Shown here: in pieces, positions 6,608-17,100 of the stretch
Numbering within the stretch: position 1 is the stretch's first letter
How the letters are laid out: the number at the start of each line of letters is the position of its first letter
Virus record (IMG/VR): IMGVR_UViG_3300046366_000047
Coordinates: 1 to 64,000 of that record
Reading direction: 5' to 3' (one strand)
DNA from: a virus
Length of the DNA stretch: 64,000 nt
The notes under the pieces: generated by a model
Told to the model about the DNA's origin: nothing
Database searches by the model: none
What the model saw: the letters and a program-made list of their open reading frames with translations, nothing else
Program-made: the position numbers and the translations under genes

Positions 6608-6880
6608 TTACGAAATAATTGTAACTCCGATCGCTTCAGCAACATATTGATTTACTACTGAGTTATCAAGCCCCCAAGTAGCAAACTGCTCCTCAGTCAT
6701 ATAGTAATTACCTTGTTGAAGTTGTTCTCCTTCTTCAGTTAGTAATCTCCAATAAGTGTTGGTAGATGTTGCGTCGGTTTCAAATTCTAAGACCTTTACA
6801 GTCATACGTGTAGCCACTCCTTGTGGTACTTGAAATGGAACTGGCTCAATTGCTATTCCGTTTGTTGGTGTTGTTGTCAT
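6608..6880 (-). CDS. Small virion-associated hypothetical protein
   Basis: 90 aa, acidic, beta-rich, with T-Y-W-R-L-L-T-E-E-G-E and YYMTEEQFATWG. No membrane segment. It sits between the fibre genes and lysis genes in the late operon, so a fibre accessory or baseplate-like role is plausible but unproven. Confidence 0.6.
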   Translation of the reverse strand: MTTTPTNGIAIEPVPFQVPQGVATRMTVKVLEFETDATSTNTYWRLLTEEGEQLQQGNYYMTEEQFATWGLDNSVVNQYVAEAIGVTIIS

Positions 6881-6898
6881 GTTATTTATTAAAAGTTA

Positions 6899-8818
6899 TT
6901 ACATCGGTGAATGATTGATCTTAACCCAAATACCTGCTTGATAAACACACATATGTGAAATGGTAGTATTGTAAACCTGAAGCCCTTCGGCAGGCGTTAC
7001 GATAGCATTTATTTGTGTTGTTGTCATTCGTGGAGGTAGGAAGCCGCGCGTTGTTGAGTCAATTTGAACATGAGCAGATGCATTTGCAGTAATTACACCT
7101 ATTGCTAATTGACCTGCTATATAGTTTTGAGCAGTTCCTGATAGGTATAAATTATAATGATTTGATGCAGCGATTAAACCACTTGAAAATGCTTTAATGG
7201 TAGCCCCTACTTCACTAACTATTGTAGGGCTAAAACTAAAACCAAGTAAATCAATAGCGCCATCTGTAAGATTTATATTTCCCCTAACAACAAAATATTC
7301 ATTAGTAGTTGTTTGTCCTTGCGCAATACTATTATATGTTGCGACAATTCCAGATCCTTGCCCTCCTATAACAGTGTTAAAACTACGAGGATTAGCATTA
7401 TTAGTTGCAATTGCACCATTACTTACAAAATATCCACTTAGGGCTATTCCAACTTGATTTGCAGAAGCAGCTCCTAGTGTTAACCCCCCTCCACCTACAC
7501 TTCCCGTAATTACTCCCTGCACCCTAACAGTACCATTAATGTCAACCTTATACCCTGCAAGAGTTGATGTGCCAACAAGCAAACTTCCCGATGTTGTAGC
7601 TAACAATACATCTCCCGTAACTGTTTCAATAGCTCTATGTGTAGTGCCGGTAAGAGAAGTTAGGGTAGGATTGTAGTACAGACCCCTAACAATACCTGAG
7701 TATGTACCAGTATTATTTATTGCATATCTTATATTAAGTCCTATTAAGGCAGTTGTTCCAGAAGATTGAGCAATTATATTAGATATTCCAACAGCTTCTC
7801 CCCCTACTGTATTACCAAAAATATTACCTCTACTGGTAGAATTAAATTCTTGACCTACTATAAAGACTCTATTGCCACCTCCTACCTGCAACCAAGTTCC
7901 TATATTTGAGCTAGACGCAACAAGAGTATTTGCAGCATTCATAGTAAATGAAAATCCTCCAGCAAATGAAGGACTTGTGATAGAAAAACTACTATTAACT
8001 CTTAAGCTTCCGTTAATATCAGCTTTGTATCCTGCGTCTGTGGCTGTGTTGACTCCGATGTTTCCTGTGGTAGCAAAAATTCTCATTCTTTCAATAGACA
8101 CAGAACCACTACCGCTCCAAGTATTAAATCGAGTTCCGCCCCCATTTGTCATAATTATGGAATCTAAATATCCGCTTCCGCCTATATGAATTCCATTACC
8201 TGTGGACTCAGCTTTTATACCTCCAACAGATCCACCTGTAGATGATCTATTAATAACTAATTCACCTTGAACACCTAAAGATCCAAGATTAAGTTTATTT
8301 CCTGCAATGTCCCAAAATATACTTGCCGATTCACTAACTACTGCTCCGGTACCTTGAAACAATACTCTTCCATCAACACCACCCGTAATAGGTGTAGTAT
8401 TTACAGTAATACCTGTTGATACAGTTGCCCAAGTTAAACCACCTGAGCCATCATTTTTTAGGTATCCATTGGCATTGATCGGAATAGTATTACCTAGTAA
8501 TTTAATTACACTTGGGTTAGGATAAGAGCCTGATAGGTCTCCTCCCGCCACAGATCCCACTCCTAAGTACTGAGGTATATTTAATATGTTACCAATAAAA
8601 GTAGATGCGCCACTTGAACCTGTTGTGGTTAATGTTATCTTATCCTGTTTGGTAGATATTTCAGTTTGTACTTTTTTAATCAGAGATGATTGATCATTCG
8701 ATAGACTAGCTAAAGCCCTAATGTCATCAATATTTTTATTAGCCGTAAGTCCATTGAGCTCCTTCTTTTTCTGAGGGCTCCCTGTTGTAACTGATCGTTT
8801 GGACTTAGGCTTGTACAT
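6899..8818 (-). CDS. Large tail-fibre-like protein
   Basis: 639 aa, rich in Gly, Ser, Thr and Asn. Residues 90-110 (GGDLSGSYPNPSVIKLLGN) are the classic phage-fibre linker. Repeats of G-Y-K-[AV]-D-I-N-G-[ST]-[LV]-R-V occur twice, as in intramolecular-chaperone fibres. The C-terminus has GFLPPRMTTTQINAI-x-PAEGLQVYNTT, a typical tip segment in Bacteroidota phage fibres and prophage structural proteins. It probably mediates host recognition. Start overlaps the next gene by 14 bases. Confidence 0.75.
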   Translation of the reverse strand: MYKPKSKRSVTTGSPQKKKELNGLTANKNIDDIRALASLSNDQSSLIKKVQTEISTKQDKITLTTTGSSGASTFIGNILNIPQYLGVGSVAGGDLSGSYPNPSVIKLLGNTIPINANGYLKNDGSGGLTWATVSTGITVNTTPITGGVDGRVLFQGTGAVVSESASIFWDIAGNKLNLGSLGVQGELVINRSSTGGSVGGIKAESTGNGIHIGGSGYLDSIIMTNGGGTRFNTWSGSGSVSIERMRIFATTGNIGVNTATDAGYKADINGSLRVNSSFSITSPSFAGGFSFTMNAANTLVASSSNIGTWLQVGGGNRVFIVGQEFNSTSRGNIFGNTVGGEAVGISNIIAQSSGTTALIGLNIRYAINNTGTYSGIVRGLYYNPTLTSLTGTTHRAIETVTGDVLLATTSGSLLVGTSTLAGYKVDINGTVRVQGVITGSVGGGGLTLGAASANQVGIALSGYFVSNGAIATNNANPRSFNTVIGGQGSGIVATYNSIAQGQTTTNEYFVVRGNINLTDGAIDLLGFSFSPTIVSEVGATIKAFSSGLIAASNHYNLYLSGTAQNYIAGQLAIGVITANASAHVQIDSTTRGFLPPRMTTTQINAIVTPAEGLQVYNTTISHMCVYQAGIWVKINHSPM

Positions 8819-9209
8819 CCACTAAAAATTGTGGTTCGTATGGAAATTCCTCCGTTGTTGCATGTCCTGCGAAAGCGTGTTTAGGATTCTTAGGCTCTAC
8901 TAAATTACTACCGAATTCGTACGTGTTTTCACTCATCACGTCGTAATGATATCCATCTGCATAAACGGGCGGTGTAACGATTACCATTCCATCCATTACG
9001 GGTGGAGTAATCATGATGAGTCCTATCTCAACAACCGCTTGAACGCCTTCTCCGTATGCTTCGTGTTTTTCTCCGTTGAACTCCACCTCTACAAGAATGC
9101 CTTTTGCTTTCAAGTCTGCGAGTGCTTGTTCCTTGTCTGTATAACTAAGTTTGAATATCATATGCTTGTCAATGTTTGTAGCTGTGTATTTGTTAAGCGA
9201 GTTTTCCAA
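8805..9209 (-). CDS. Fibre-associated hypothetical protein
   Basis: 134 aa. N-terminal half: DIDKHMIFKLSYTDKEQALADLKAKG, a helical segment. The middle is hydrophobic with two similar M-I-x-T-P-P-V strands. It overlaps both flanking fibre genes (52 and 14 bases), suggesting a fibre chaperone or adaptor. Not recognised. Confidence 0.55.
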   Translation of the reverse strand: MENSLNKYTATNIDKHMIFKLSYTDKEQALADLKAKGILVEVEFNGEKHEAYGEGVQAVVEIGLIMITPPVMDGMVIVTPPVYADGYHYDVMSENTYEFGSNLVEPKNPKHAFAGHATTEEFPYEPQFLVDVQA

Positions 9210-10984
9210 AGGGCGATGACGTTCTGTAAAGTAGAACCAGTTGAAGAATAATGAGCATCTAAAAAGTTCATTAATCCACTAACCGAACCACTTGTGTCAG
9301 TTCCGATTTGCGTTCCGTTAATATATAAAACGAAGTCATTGTTTTTATATCCAAAACCTATTTTATATCTTCCGATTGGTTGACTTGGTGCGGTTTCAAT
9401 TCTCACTTGTAATGCACCACTTCCGTAATAACCTACCGCAATGATTCCCGTATTTTCACGTTGGATAAAAGCGAACGTATCAAAGTTAGCAACGTCTTTC
9501 ATAAACCATCCATTGTAATCAGATACCTCTGTGAAATCAACATCCAAGAACATCGTCCCCTCCGTTTGTCCAATCAAGCTACTAATTCCCGTTTTTGAAA
9601 CTACGTCTGCGTTGCGTGTTACACTTGCTGATGTTGTAGGGATGTAGGATGTTGGGTAGCTTCCGAGTTCTAATTGGAATCCGTATGCTAAAAAGTCAGC
9701 GGTTAAAGAGGTTGATGGTATAGCTTCAAATATTAAAAACATAGCTTGTAAACCCGTACCAACGGCAGTTGCTGTAAATTCGTATCTTTCCCATTCATTA
9801 GAAAGCGTTACAATATTTGCATAAGAACCACCAACATTTGATAAAGCTACTGATGGCGTTCCGCTTAAGGACTTTAACCACACACTCCAAGTATAAGATT
9901 GACCAACAATACCCGTAATATTTTGAAGAATGTAAGAATATGAATTAGCTGTATTTGTTCTTGTTAATTGTATGCGTTGTGCGTTTTGTGAAACATCGGG
10001 GCTTATCGCATAATTATCAGTAATGATAGGTGCTAAACCTCCATTGTCAAAAAATTTCAGCCAAGTTGAATCGCTAATCTTATTACTATATAAACACGAA
10101 TTTGTCCTCTGCGGTTCTACTAACAAACTTGGACAAGTACCATTTGAGTAGTCAAGTCTTGGAATGTTTAGGCGTGTTTCCGTTTTTTGGTAGTCCTTCG
10201 CAGTTGTGCCTTCGACAAGTTGATATCCGTATGCTAAAAAGTCAGCGGTTAATGATGTAGTCGGTAACGATTGAAATAACAAAAATCCCGATTGTAGATT
10301 GGTGCTTAATGCAGTTGTAGTAAATTCGTATCTTTGCCATTCAGTTGTTAATGTAACAATATTAGTGTAGTTAGTTCCGTCATAACTTAATGATATTAAC
10401 GGCGTTCCACTTAATGATTTTAACCACACACTAAACGTATATGTCCCTCCGCTTGGAACTGAATTAGCTTGATAAACATAACTATAAGAAGACGAAGCAC
10501 TCGTTCTTGTTAATTGTATTCTATACGCAGTTTGTGTTCCATTTGGAGAAATACCATAATTAGGAGTTAAAATAGGAGCAGAACCCCCGTTTCCATTTGC
10601 TTGAGTCCAAATAGCATTATCAAACGCTTGGCTATATTGCAACAAATTATAAGGCACTAACTCAACCAACCCCGCACTATTTACTCTAGTTGCAGTTGTC
10701 GCTCGTGTTACCGTGAAATCTCCGTTACCATTCGATGGAATCACGGAAAATAACGTGCCTTCTTTGTAGCCGTTTGGCGTTACTATTAATGAAGCACTTC
10801 TAAGTAATCCATTATAGCTTAAGTCATTCAATGTATTGTATGAACATAATTCTGCTTCAGCAATACCTCCATCTGCTATAGCTCTACCTTCGCCTTTAAG
10901 CAATATCGTTCTAGGTAGATTAAAGTCTACTCTTGTATCATTCTCTGATCCTAGAGAATTTACGAAATTTATGTTCGTACTCAT
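9158..10984 (-). CDS. Receptor-binding/tail protein with two jelly-roll repeats and a LamG-like end
   Basis: 608 aa. Two copies of an about 155-aa module (roughly 110-270 and 285-450), each running W, ISP, YRIQLTRT, SYSY, FSVWLKSLSGTP, NIVTL, EWxRYEFT and TSLTADFLAYG. This looks like a carbohydrate-binding jelly roll. Residues about 470-605 (EGTMFLDVDF, NNDFVLYINGTQIG, ALWKTRLT) resemble a concanavalin-A/LamG lectin domain. It probably binds host surface glycans. The duplication is clear from the sequence; the ligand is unknown. Confidence 0.72.
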   Translation of the reverse strand: MSTNINFVNSLGSENDTRVDFNLPRTILLKGEGRAIADGGIAEAELCSYNTLNDLSYNGLLRSASLIVTPNGYKEGTLFSVIPSNGNGDFTVTRATTATRVNSAGLVELVPYNLLQYSQAFDNAIWTQANGNGGSAPILTPNYGISPNGTQTAYRIQLTRTSASSSYSYVYQANSVPSGGTYTFSVWLKSLSGTPLISLSYDGTNYTNIVTLTTEWQRYEFTTTALSTNLQSGFLLFQSLPTTSLTADFLAYGYQLVEGTTAKDYQKTETRLNIPRLDYSNGTCPSLLVEPQRTNSCLYSNKISDSTWLKFFDNGGLAPIITDNYAISPDVSQNAQRIQLTRTNTANSYSYILQNITGIVGQSYTWSVWLKSLSGTPSVALSNVGGSYANIVTLSNEWERYEFTATAVGTGLQAMFLIFEAIPSTSLTADFLAYGFQLELGSYPTSYIPTTSASVTRNADVVSKTGISSLIGQTEGTMFLDVDFTEVSDYNGWFMKDVANFDTFAFIQRENTGIIAVGYYGSGALQVRIETAPSQPIGRYKIGFGYKNNDFVLYINGTQIGTDTSGSVSGLMNFLDAHYSSTGSTLQNVIALWKTRLTNTQLQTLTSI

Positions 10985-10987
10985 ATA

Positions 10988-11521
10988 TTATGATACGTAA
11001 GCAATTAATAGTTCACATCCTGCAGCACTTGTATTGTAGTAAAATGCACCTGCTGGCATGTAGTTATTGATATCCCCAGCATCATATGATACAGTCTCTC
11101 CTGGTTTAATTATTACTGTCGTTCCGTTAACAAGAATCGTTGCATTTGCAGTACCTGTACTTGAAAATGAAATAGATGCAACATTAGCAGGAATCATTGT
11201 TAATGCAGCTCCTGTTGATCTGATGATGAATGGAGATTTTACAGTTGGAGTAATAGATGCAGAAGTAGAGGCCCATTGTGAAATCAATCTTACTAATTGA
11301 ATAGCACTAAGTTGACTATTTGTTAACCCTAAGTTAGTTACGTCCTTTAAGTACAATCTCAATGAGTTGTTCTTATCGTTAGCGATGAAGTTAATTAATA
11401 CGTACCAATTATTTCTAGCATCCACCTCAGGTGAAAAACTTTTCATCGTCTCAAACTTGTAGAATTCTTGACTATTACTAGTAATTATCTGTAGCTGATT
11501 ATTTACGTTATATAATTCCAT
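10988..11521 (-). CDS. Hypothetical virion protein, 177 aa
   Basis: Beta-rich, Ser/Thr/Ala/Asn-rich, without membrane segments. The C-terminal 70 residues (SISFSSTGTANATILVNGTTVIIKPGETVSYDAG...) resemble a small beta-sandwich decoration domain. It lies among fibre genes; likely a tail or decoration component. Confidence 0.6.
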   Translation of the reverse strand: MELYNVNNQLQIITSNSQEFYKFETMKSFSPEVDARNNWYVLINFIANDKNNSLRLYLKDVTNLGLTNSQLSAIQLVRLISQWASTSASITPTVKSPFIIRSTGAALTMIPANVASISFSSTGTANATILVNGTTVIIKPGETVSYDAGDINNYMPAGAFYYNTSAAGCELLIAYVS

Positions 11522-11532
11522 TTTTTTATTTA

Positions 11533-12090
11533 TTAAGTAGTTATTCTAATATAGTAGCAATCGTTAGCCTTACGTCCATTTGCGTCAGTAATTCTTACCT
11601 TAACCAATGCATCGCTAGTAGTTACAGTAGGAAGCAATGATACAGATGCTGAAGTAGATGATCCACTAATAGTAATCTGAGCTCTTGAATCCTGAATAAA
11701 CCATTGGTATGTGTAAGGAGCAACTCCACCCGTAGGAGTAGCTAACAATGTATTTGAACCTGTCTTAGTTACATCCACATATACTTGATATGTTGTCAAT
11801 GTATTTAAGTAAGTAGTAATGGCATCAATAGTCTGTTGGATCGAATATGTTCCAGGAGTAAGTCCATAAGGATTACCTGCCCCTATAGTAACACTAATCA
11901 TTCCATCCAATTCATTTACCATATTAGTAGTATACGCCTCTAATAAAGCAAGAATGTCATTTAAAGAAGCTCCACACGGAACCTCCAACGTATTTAATAT
12001 ACCATCAAATACCGTAATATCAGATGTCTTATTCGGACAGTTATCCGAGCAAGAACAATTTGATTTGCTTCCGCAACTTGTACAACTCAT
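11533..12090 (-). CDS. Cys-rich N-terminus plus Ig/PKD-like domain protein
   Basis: 185 aa. Residues 1-22 contain six Cys (MSCTSCGSKSNCSCSDNC). A helical middle (NDILALLEAYTTNM) leads to a C-terminal beta-sandwich with GGVAPYTYQWF, the PKD/Ig-like SprB motif pattern common in Bacteroidota surface proteins. The Cys cluster may bind metal or crosslink. Four bases separate it from another Cys-rich gene. Confidence 0.65.
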   Translation of the reverse strand: MSCTSCGSKSNCSCSDNCPNKTSDITVFDGILNTLEVPCGASLNDILALLEAYTTNMVNELDGMISVTIGAGNPYGLTPGTYSIQQTIDAITTYLNTLTTYQVYVDVTKTGSNTLLATPTGGVAPYTYQWFIQDSRAQITISGSSTSASVSLLPTVTTSDALVKVRITDANGRKANDCYYIRITT

Positions 12091-12093
12091 ATC

Positions 12094-13323
12094 TTAACAA
12101 TTACAATTTTCACTTAAGTTATTCATTAAACATTGCTCACTTTCTTCACATAACACTCCGTAAGGTAAACAATGTAATACATCCATTATCAAATGATGCT
12201 TAAATAAGCTAGACCATTCAGGGCCACATTTGAATCCGAATAATTCTTTTGATCGAATAGCATCGATATCCTCTACTAATTCGTATTTCTTTTTCTTGAT
12301 AAAGTTACTAAATCTTGGCGTATAGTAATCACAGCAGTCAAAGCACTCAGGTCCCGATACACTAAATCTATCAAACAATGCTCCCGCATTATATCCTCCA
12401 AATGGACACTCATTAGTTGAATCCAATGATGTGTAGTATAAAGGACTCTCTGACATGACCTGAGACACTCCCCAATACTCTCCATTGAAGAATAAGTAGA
12501 ATGTCATAGGCGTATCACCTGTAGTAATGCTAAATGAATAGTAAGAGTAACCATTGTACGCCAATGTATTACCAAATTCATCTACTGCGATATTTGCTAC
12601 TACTGAATAATCATCACCTTCAAAAGTGAAGTCTATATTCAATGTCTCATCACAACATCCACAATCTTTATCGTATATCTTAATGTAATATCCTGAAATA
12701 CCTAATGCTGATGTAGTTACTCTGAAAGTACCAGGGCCAGGAAGAACCTGCCAATTACCTAGAGGACAACTTAATGTTCCATCTGTTAATTCAGCTACAT
12801 TAACTCCTGTATCAGTTCTTTGAAAAGTCCATCTACCACTTGTTATATTGTAGTAAATCTGATAATTAATATTTGATCCTGATAGGTTGGAAGTAAATTT
12901 ATATACTTTCTTTCCATTGATATATTGACCTCCCCATGTAACTACTATAGCTGTCCCACTTTCTGGCACAAGTCTAAAAGAGATACAATCTAAATCCCAA
13001 TCACACATTGATGTTGGGCAAGGACTAGTCGTAGAAGGAAGTACTCCAAATACTACAGTTGAACTTAATGGAATGCTGAAATAAGACATCTCCCATTGTT
13101 CATTGACAGAATCATATTCTATACGAATAGGAGAAGTAACTCCCGGACTCCAAATAGTTGTCTCTGTTGTTTCAAAGAAATTATTTGTACCATCATTGTA
13201 TACATTGAAATCAACCGTATCTACAAGTAAATCTGTGGACGAATTATATATGTCCATAGTTACTCCACAGAGGCAAGTCATTACCTCATCACAGTTGATA
13301 TTTTGGTTACAAGTACAGCTCAT
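12094..13323 (-). CDS. Large Cys-rich virion protein
   Basis: 409 aa, beta-rich, starting MSCTCNQNINCDE. Cys pairs recur through the chain (CDCGCC-like turn, CFDCCDYY) and the last 70 residues hold at least seven Cys, ending ENCNC. The Cys-free stretches have Ig-like alternation. The start overlaps the previous stop by one base (TAATG). Likely a tail appendage stabilised by metal or disulphides; not recognised. Confidence 0.6.
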   Translation of the reverse strand: MSCTCNQNINCDEVMTCLCGVTMDIYNSSTDLLVDTVDFNVYNDGTNNFFETTETTIWSPGVTSPIRIEYDSVNEQWEMSYFSIPLSSTVVFGVLPSTTSPCPTSMCDWDLDCISFRLVPESGTAIVVTWGGQYINGKKVYKFTSNLSGSNINYQIYYNITSGRWTFQRTDTGVNVAELTDGTLSCPLGNWQVLPGPGTFRVTTSALGISGYYIKIYDKDCGCCDETLNIDFTFEGDDYSVVANIAVDEFGNTLAYNGYSYYSFSITTGDTPMTFYLFFNGEYWGVSQVMSESPLYYTSLDSTNECPFGGYNAGALFDRFSVSGPECFDCCDYYTPRFSNFIKKKKYELVEDIDAIRSKELFGFKCGPEWSSLFKHHLIMDVLHCLPYGVLCEESEQCLMNNLSENCNC

Positions 13324-14072
13324 TAGTTACAACAACAAAGTGATTTAAGTATATCAATGTGCTTCTGAGCACTTACCCAGTCTTGCGCACACGCAGCGAA
13401 TTCTAATCCATCCATTACTACTCGCATCTTCATAGCTTTCATAAAGTCTTTATTATCACACATATCTTTACATGGAGATGACTGCATTCCGCAGAAAGCA
13501 TCAGATACTGCCTTACGGTAGCAATCCATAATTGAAATACATAGTACTACAATCTTTTGAGTACTGCAATAGCGAGTGTCACTACAAGCAGAGGTATCAG
13601 TATAAAGATCCCAATAAGTATGGTTCGTATCAAGAGCAGGATCAACATTAGTAGAAGAACCAATAGCTTTGTACAATAAGCCATTGCGTAAGACAATCGG
13701 CTGTAAAAATGCTTGGTAGTAAACATCGTCTCTCCAGTTTGGATATGTGCAAATCTCAACAGTCCAAATTCCATCAACGTCTGTATTTAAGAAGCTGTAA
13801 GAAAATGAATTATTTGATACTAAATGAGATGGGATCGTCTTGTCCTTGTGCGCAACATCTGCCGTAGCCATGATGTATGAACTACCATCTCCTCTTGTGA
13901 TAGTGATAGTTCTACTAGTAAAGTCTGTTGACTCATGTCCTGGCAAGTCATTAGTAGTATAATTGGACGTGTCTTTAAAAGAAATCTTCTTGCAATCACA
14001 AGATATTTCTAATGAACTACATCCATCAACTAGTAATGAAGCTTTAAATGGGTTGTTTATAGGTGTTGCCAT
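13323..14072 (-). CDS. Cys-rich structural protein, 249 aa
   Basis: An N-terminal beta domain (FKASLLVDGCSSLEISCDCKKISFKDTSNYTTND) with C-S-S-L-E-I-S-C-D-C, then a helical C-terminal third with many Cys ending LCCCN. This matches the layout of proteins preceding fibres in flavobacterial phages, where the N-terminal domain may dock to the tail. It is the first gene of the fibre cluster and has a TAAATTTG box upstream. Confidence 0.6.
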   Translation of the reverse strand: MATPINNPFKASLLVDGCSSLEISCDCKKISFKDTSNYTTNDLPGHESTDFTSRTITITRGDGSSYIMATADVAHKDKTIPSHLVSNNSFSYSFLNTDVDGIWTVEICTYPNWRDDVYYQAFLQPIVLRNGLLYKAIGSSTNVDPALDTNHTYWDLYTDTSACSDTRYCSTQKIVVLCISIMDCYRKAVSDAFCGMQSSPCKDMCDNKDFMKAMKMRVVMDGLEFAACAQDWVSAQKHIDILKSLCCCN

Positions 14073-14087
14073 CTTATATTATTGTTA

Positions 14088-14095
14088 CAAATTTA
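14088..14095 (-). promoter_or_regulatory. TAAATTTG -7 box for the Cys-rich/fibre cluster
   Basis: On the minus strand this TANNTTTG box ends 16 bases before the ATG at 14072. No -33 TTTG is found at 19 bases. Confidence 0.4.
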
Positions 14096-14122
14096 AGTTT
14101 TTATTCGATACTTATTTTTTAG

Positions 14123-17100
14123 TTACCAGTTCTCCTCTATTCCTTCTCTTTTTACTTCGCTTCTCTTGTCATTTACAATTACTGGCTCATATGTATCCAC
14201 TTTATTTTGACGTGGTGTTTTTTTCAAGTAATCTTCATTAAAGATGAGCTTAAATAAATAATCTTCTTTATGTCTTTTTTTAGCGAACTCGAAGTAATCT
14301 TGTTCGTAATTCATAAATGCATCCATAAATGATTGATTACCTTCCATTGCATCCGTGAAATCTTTAATTTCTTCAACAATATTTTTAACTCCAAATATTT
14401 TAATTAAATTATTAATATCCTGAGGTGACATTCTCTGAGTTACAGAGGTATTTCTATATGCCTCAAATAATTGTTCTAATTCATCATCGGTTAAGTACCC
14501 TTTAGGAAGCCCTAATTCATCAAGCATTCTAGCTTGCTCTTCCTCAGTTAAATCTGTCCATTCTCTTTTGCTCAGCGCTTCTACGACTGCACTTCCTCCA
14601 TTAGCGATATTTGCTATGAATTGTATAAATGGAGCATTATTTTTCCACATATCATCTCTAGAAGCATTTAACATCCAATCTGCAACCATTCCAACCATTC
14701 CAAAGCCTTGAGCTGCAGATCCAATCTGATCCATTCCTAGATCATATTTAACTCTTTTCTCATCATCATCATCATAGATTGGGTTAGTAAATACATCATA
14801 CCCTGCATTTGATATCAAATTGAATAGTACAGAGCTAAATGCTGAGTAGTAAATAATGTCAGTAAATGCTTGAATTTTATCCTCATTTGTTGCATTCTTA
14901 GCATCCATTAAGGTTCTCATTCCTTCTGTTATTTTTCTAGCAGCACCAACTTGAGCTGATTTATACGTCAAAATCATACGTCCAATTTGATTTCTTTGGA
15001 AATTAGAAGTGTAATCTTCGCGAGATGTTTGCTGAGTTTCCTCTACGGCTTCAACAAATTGTTTGAATGCTGTGTCTTTAGCTTCTTCAAGAGATTTTCC
15101 CTTTGCCAATTCATTTCTTAATGCGGCAATTGCATAAGATCCACCACCACCAAATGGGAATGTAATAGTTAACCAGTCACCTGCGGCAGGTAAGTACATT
15201 CCTGTTTGGAATATTTTCTTTACAGCTTTCTTGTATTGCCTATCTGTTTTAGTAGCTAAAATTCTTTGAACCTCAACATCTAAACCGCTACCACTAAGTC
15301 TTTCTTTCAGATATTCACTTCCCATTATTTCTTTTAGGAATTGCCACTCTGCTTTTGTCGTAGGTACGGCTGTTATTACTTTTGCCGGATTCAATCCATG
15401 TTTAATTCCAGCTGACCAAAAGTGAGTAATTGATGCTAACTGTTTTGGAATAGATGCTATCTTAAATCCTAGTGTAGACATTACATTCCAATTCATTAAG
15501 GTATTAATGGATTCTATTGAATAATCGGCTGAAGATTTTTTTCCAGTAAGAATTATACCTAAATGTCTTTGTAAATCACTCAGTTCCTTGTAGCCAATTT
15601 TATTTGCAATATAAGGTCTATTTGCCTCATTAAATAATTGATTTAATGATTTAGCAACAGGAACTAAAGCTTTAGCTCTTTCCATATTATTTACATAGTC
15701 AGAGAATATTTCTTCAGATGTAAGAGTGGTATTGAATGGACCTTTGTAATTAGTTCTTTGCTTAAGGTTATCAACCATAGCATTTAATGCCTTAAACTCA
15801 TTTGTACTTCCATCAAATACATCTGTTTCACTAAATGTATCTTGAATAGGTCCTGATGCTGCATAAGCAGGGTAGTATATACCTTCAGGGAATGTGGTAT
15901 TCATAATTGAAATATACGTAGGCTCGTATCTTTCTCTCAATGAAGCGTATTGATCAATTAAGAAATCAGAATATTCTTTTAAGTCAGGATTATTCTCAAT
16001 GTATTCATTAAGCATATCAACATCAACTTTTGATTCTATTAATCTTTCTCTTCCATCCGTTAATTTGCCTAAGTTATATAAAGATACAAGTACAGTGTTT
16101 TTAACTTTTAATCCAGCATCGCTCATTGCTTTTATTGGATTAACATCTGCGTGTGCATCCAATCTTTTAGCGGCATTTCTTTGGCTACCAAATATCTTAG
16201 CTCTACCATCTCTAAATTCCTTAAATATTTTTCCTTTTGCAATTTTAGAATCTACAAAATAATCTTTTATTGGCTGACTAATATTCTCATCAATAAACTT
16301 CTTAAGCTCAGGTGATCCTTTATATATCTTCTGGAATTGACCATATATACTTTCTAATAAAGATGCTTTTTTAATCCATCTTCCTGCTTTCTTAACAGCT
16401 GACGTATTTTCTTCAGATATTACTCTAGCTTGATCAGCAGGTATTTTGTCGTATCCTTTAGCAGGCTCATTCAATATAGCTGGATTAGCTTTATTGTTGT
16501 ATGCGCTTTTAGCAAAATCACTCTTGTTATACAGCTGACCATCAACAATTACATGTCCACCTACAGAATCAAAGAATTCATTAATAGCGGCTACATCAGT
16601 AAGTATTCTTGGTTTACCTGCTAATTCTTCAAGCATTTTTGCATTCTCAGTTCTTTTTCTTGAATCTTGGATTTCCTTAACTCTTTTTAAGTCTGCCTTA
16701 CCTTCATTCAATATACCGTTAATAGTGTCCTCAACAGCTTGTAATTCATCCATTGACATGGATTCTATATCATTTAATGATTCAATGAAGTCCTTAAATT
16801 CTTGTTGAGCCTCAACAGAAACTTTTCCTTTCCATTTATCGTTGATTCTAGAATAAAGTGTTTTCTTACTCTTAATTGTTTTAGCAATATCTTTTGCTTT
16901 AGCTACTCTTGCTGCTTCTACTTTTCTTTCTGATAATGCTTGAATCTTATCGATAGCATCATTGACAGATTTTTCAGTCTTAGCTTTAGTAATAGCAGAT
17001 AACACAGCTCCAACCTCTCTAGCCGTGTATACGTCTTTAGGGAGATTTTCTTTAGCGAACTTACGAACCTCTTCTTTCATGTCATTAAGGTTCTTAGCTG

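Noticed and set aside
7197-7457. Plus-strand ORF opposite the fibre gene
   Set aside because: It is the antisense of a continuous fibre gene and has typical shadow-frame composition.
8946-9251. 101-aa plus-strand ORF over the fibre junction
   Set aside because: Covers two overlapping minus-strand genes; Cys/His-rich only because of antisense codons.
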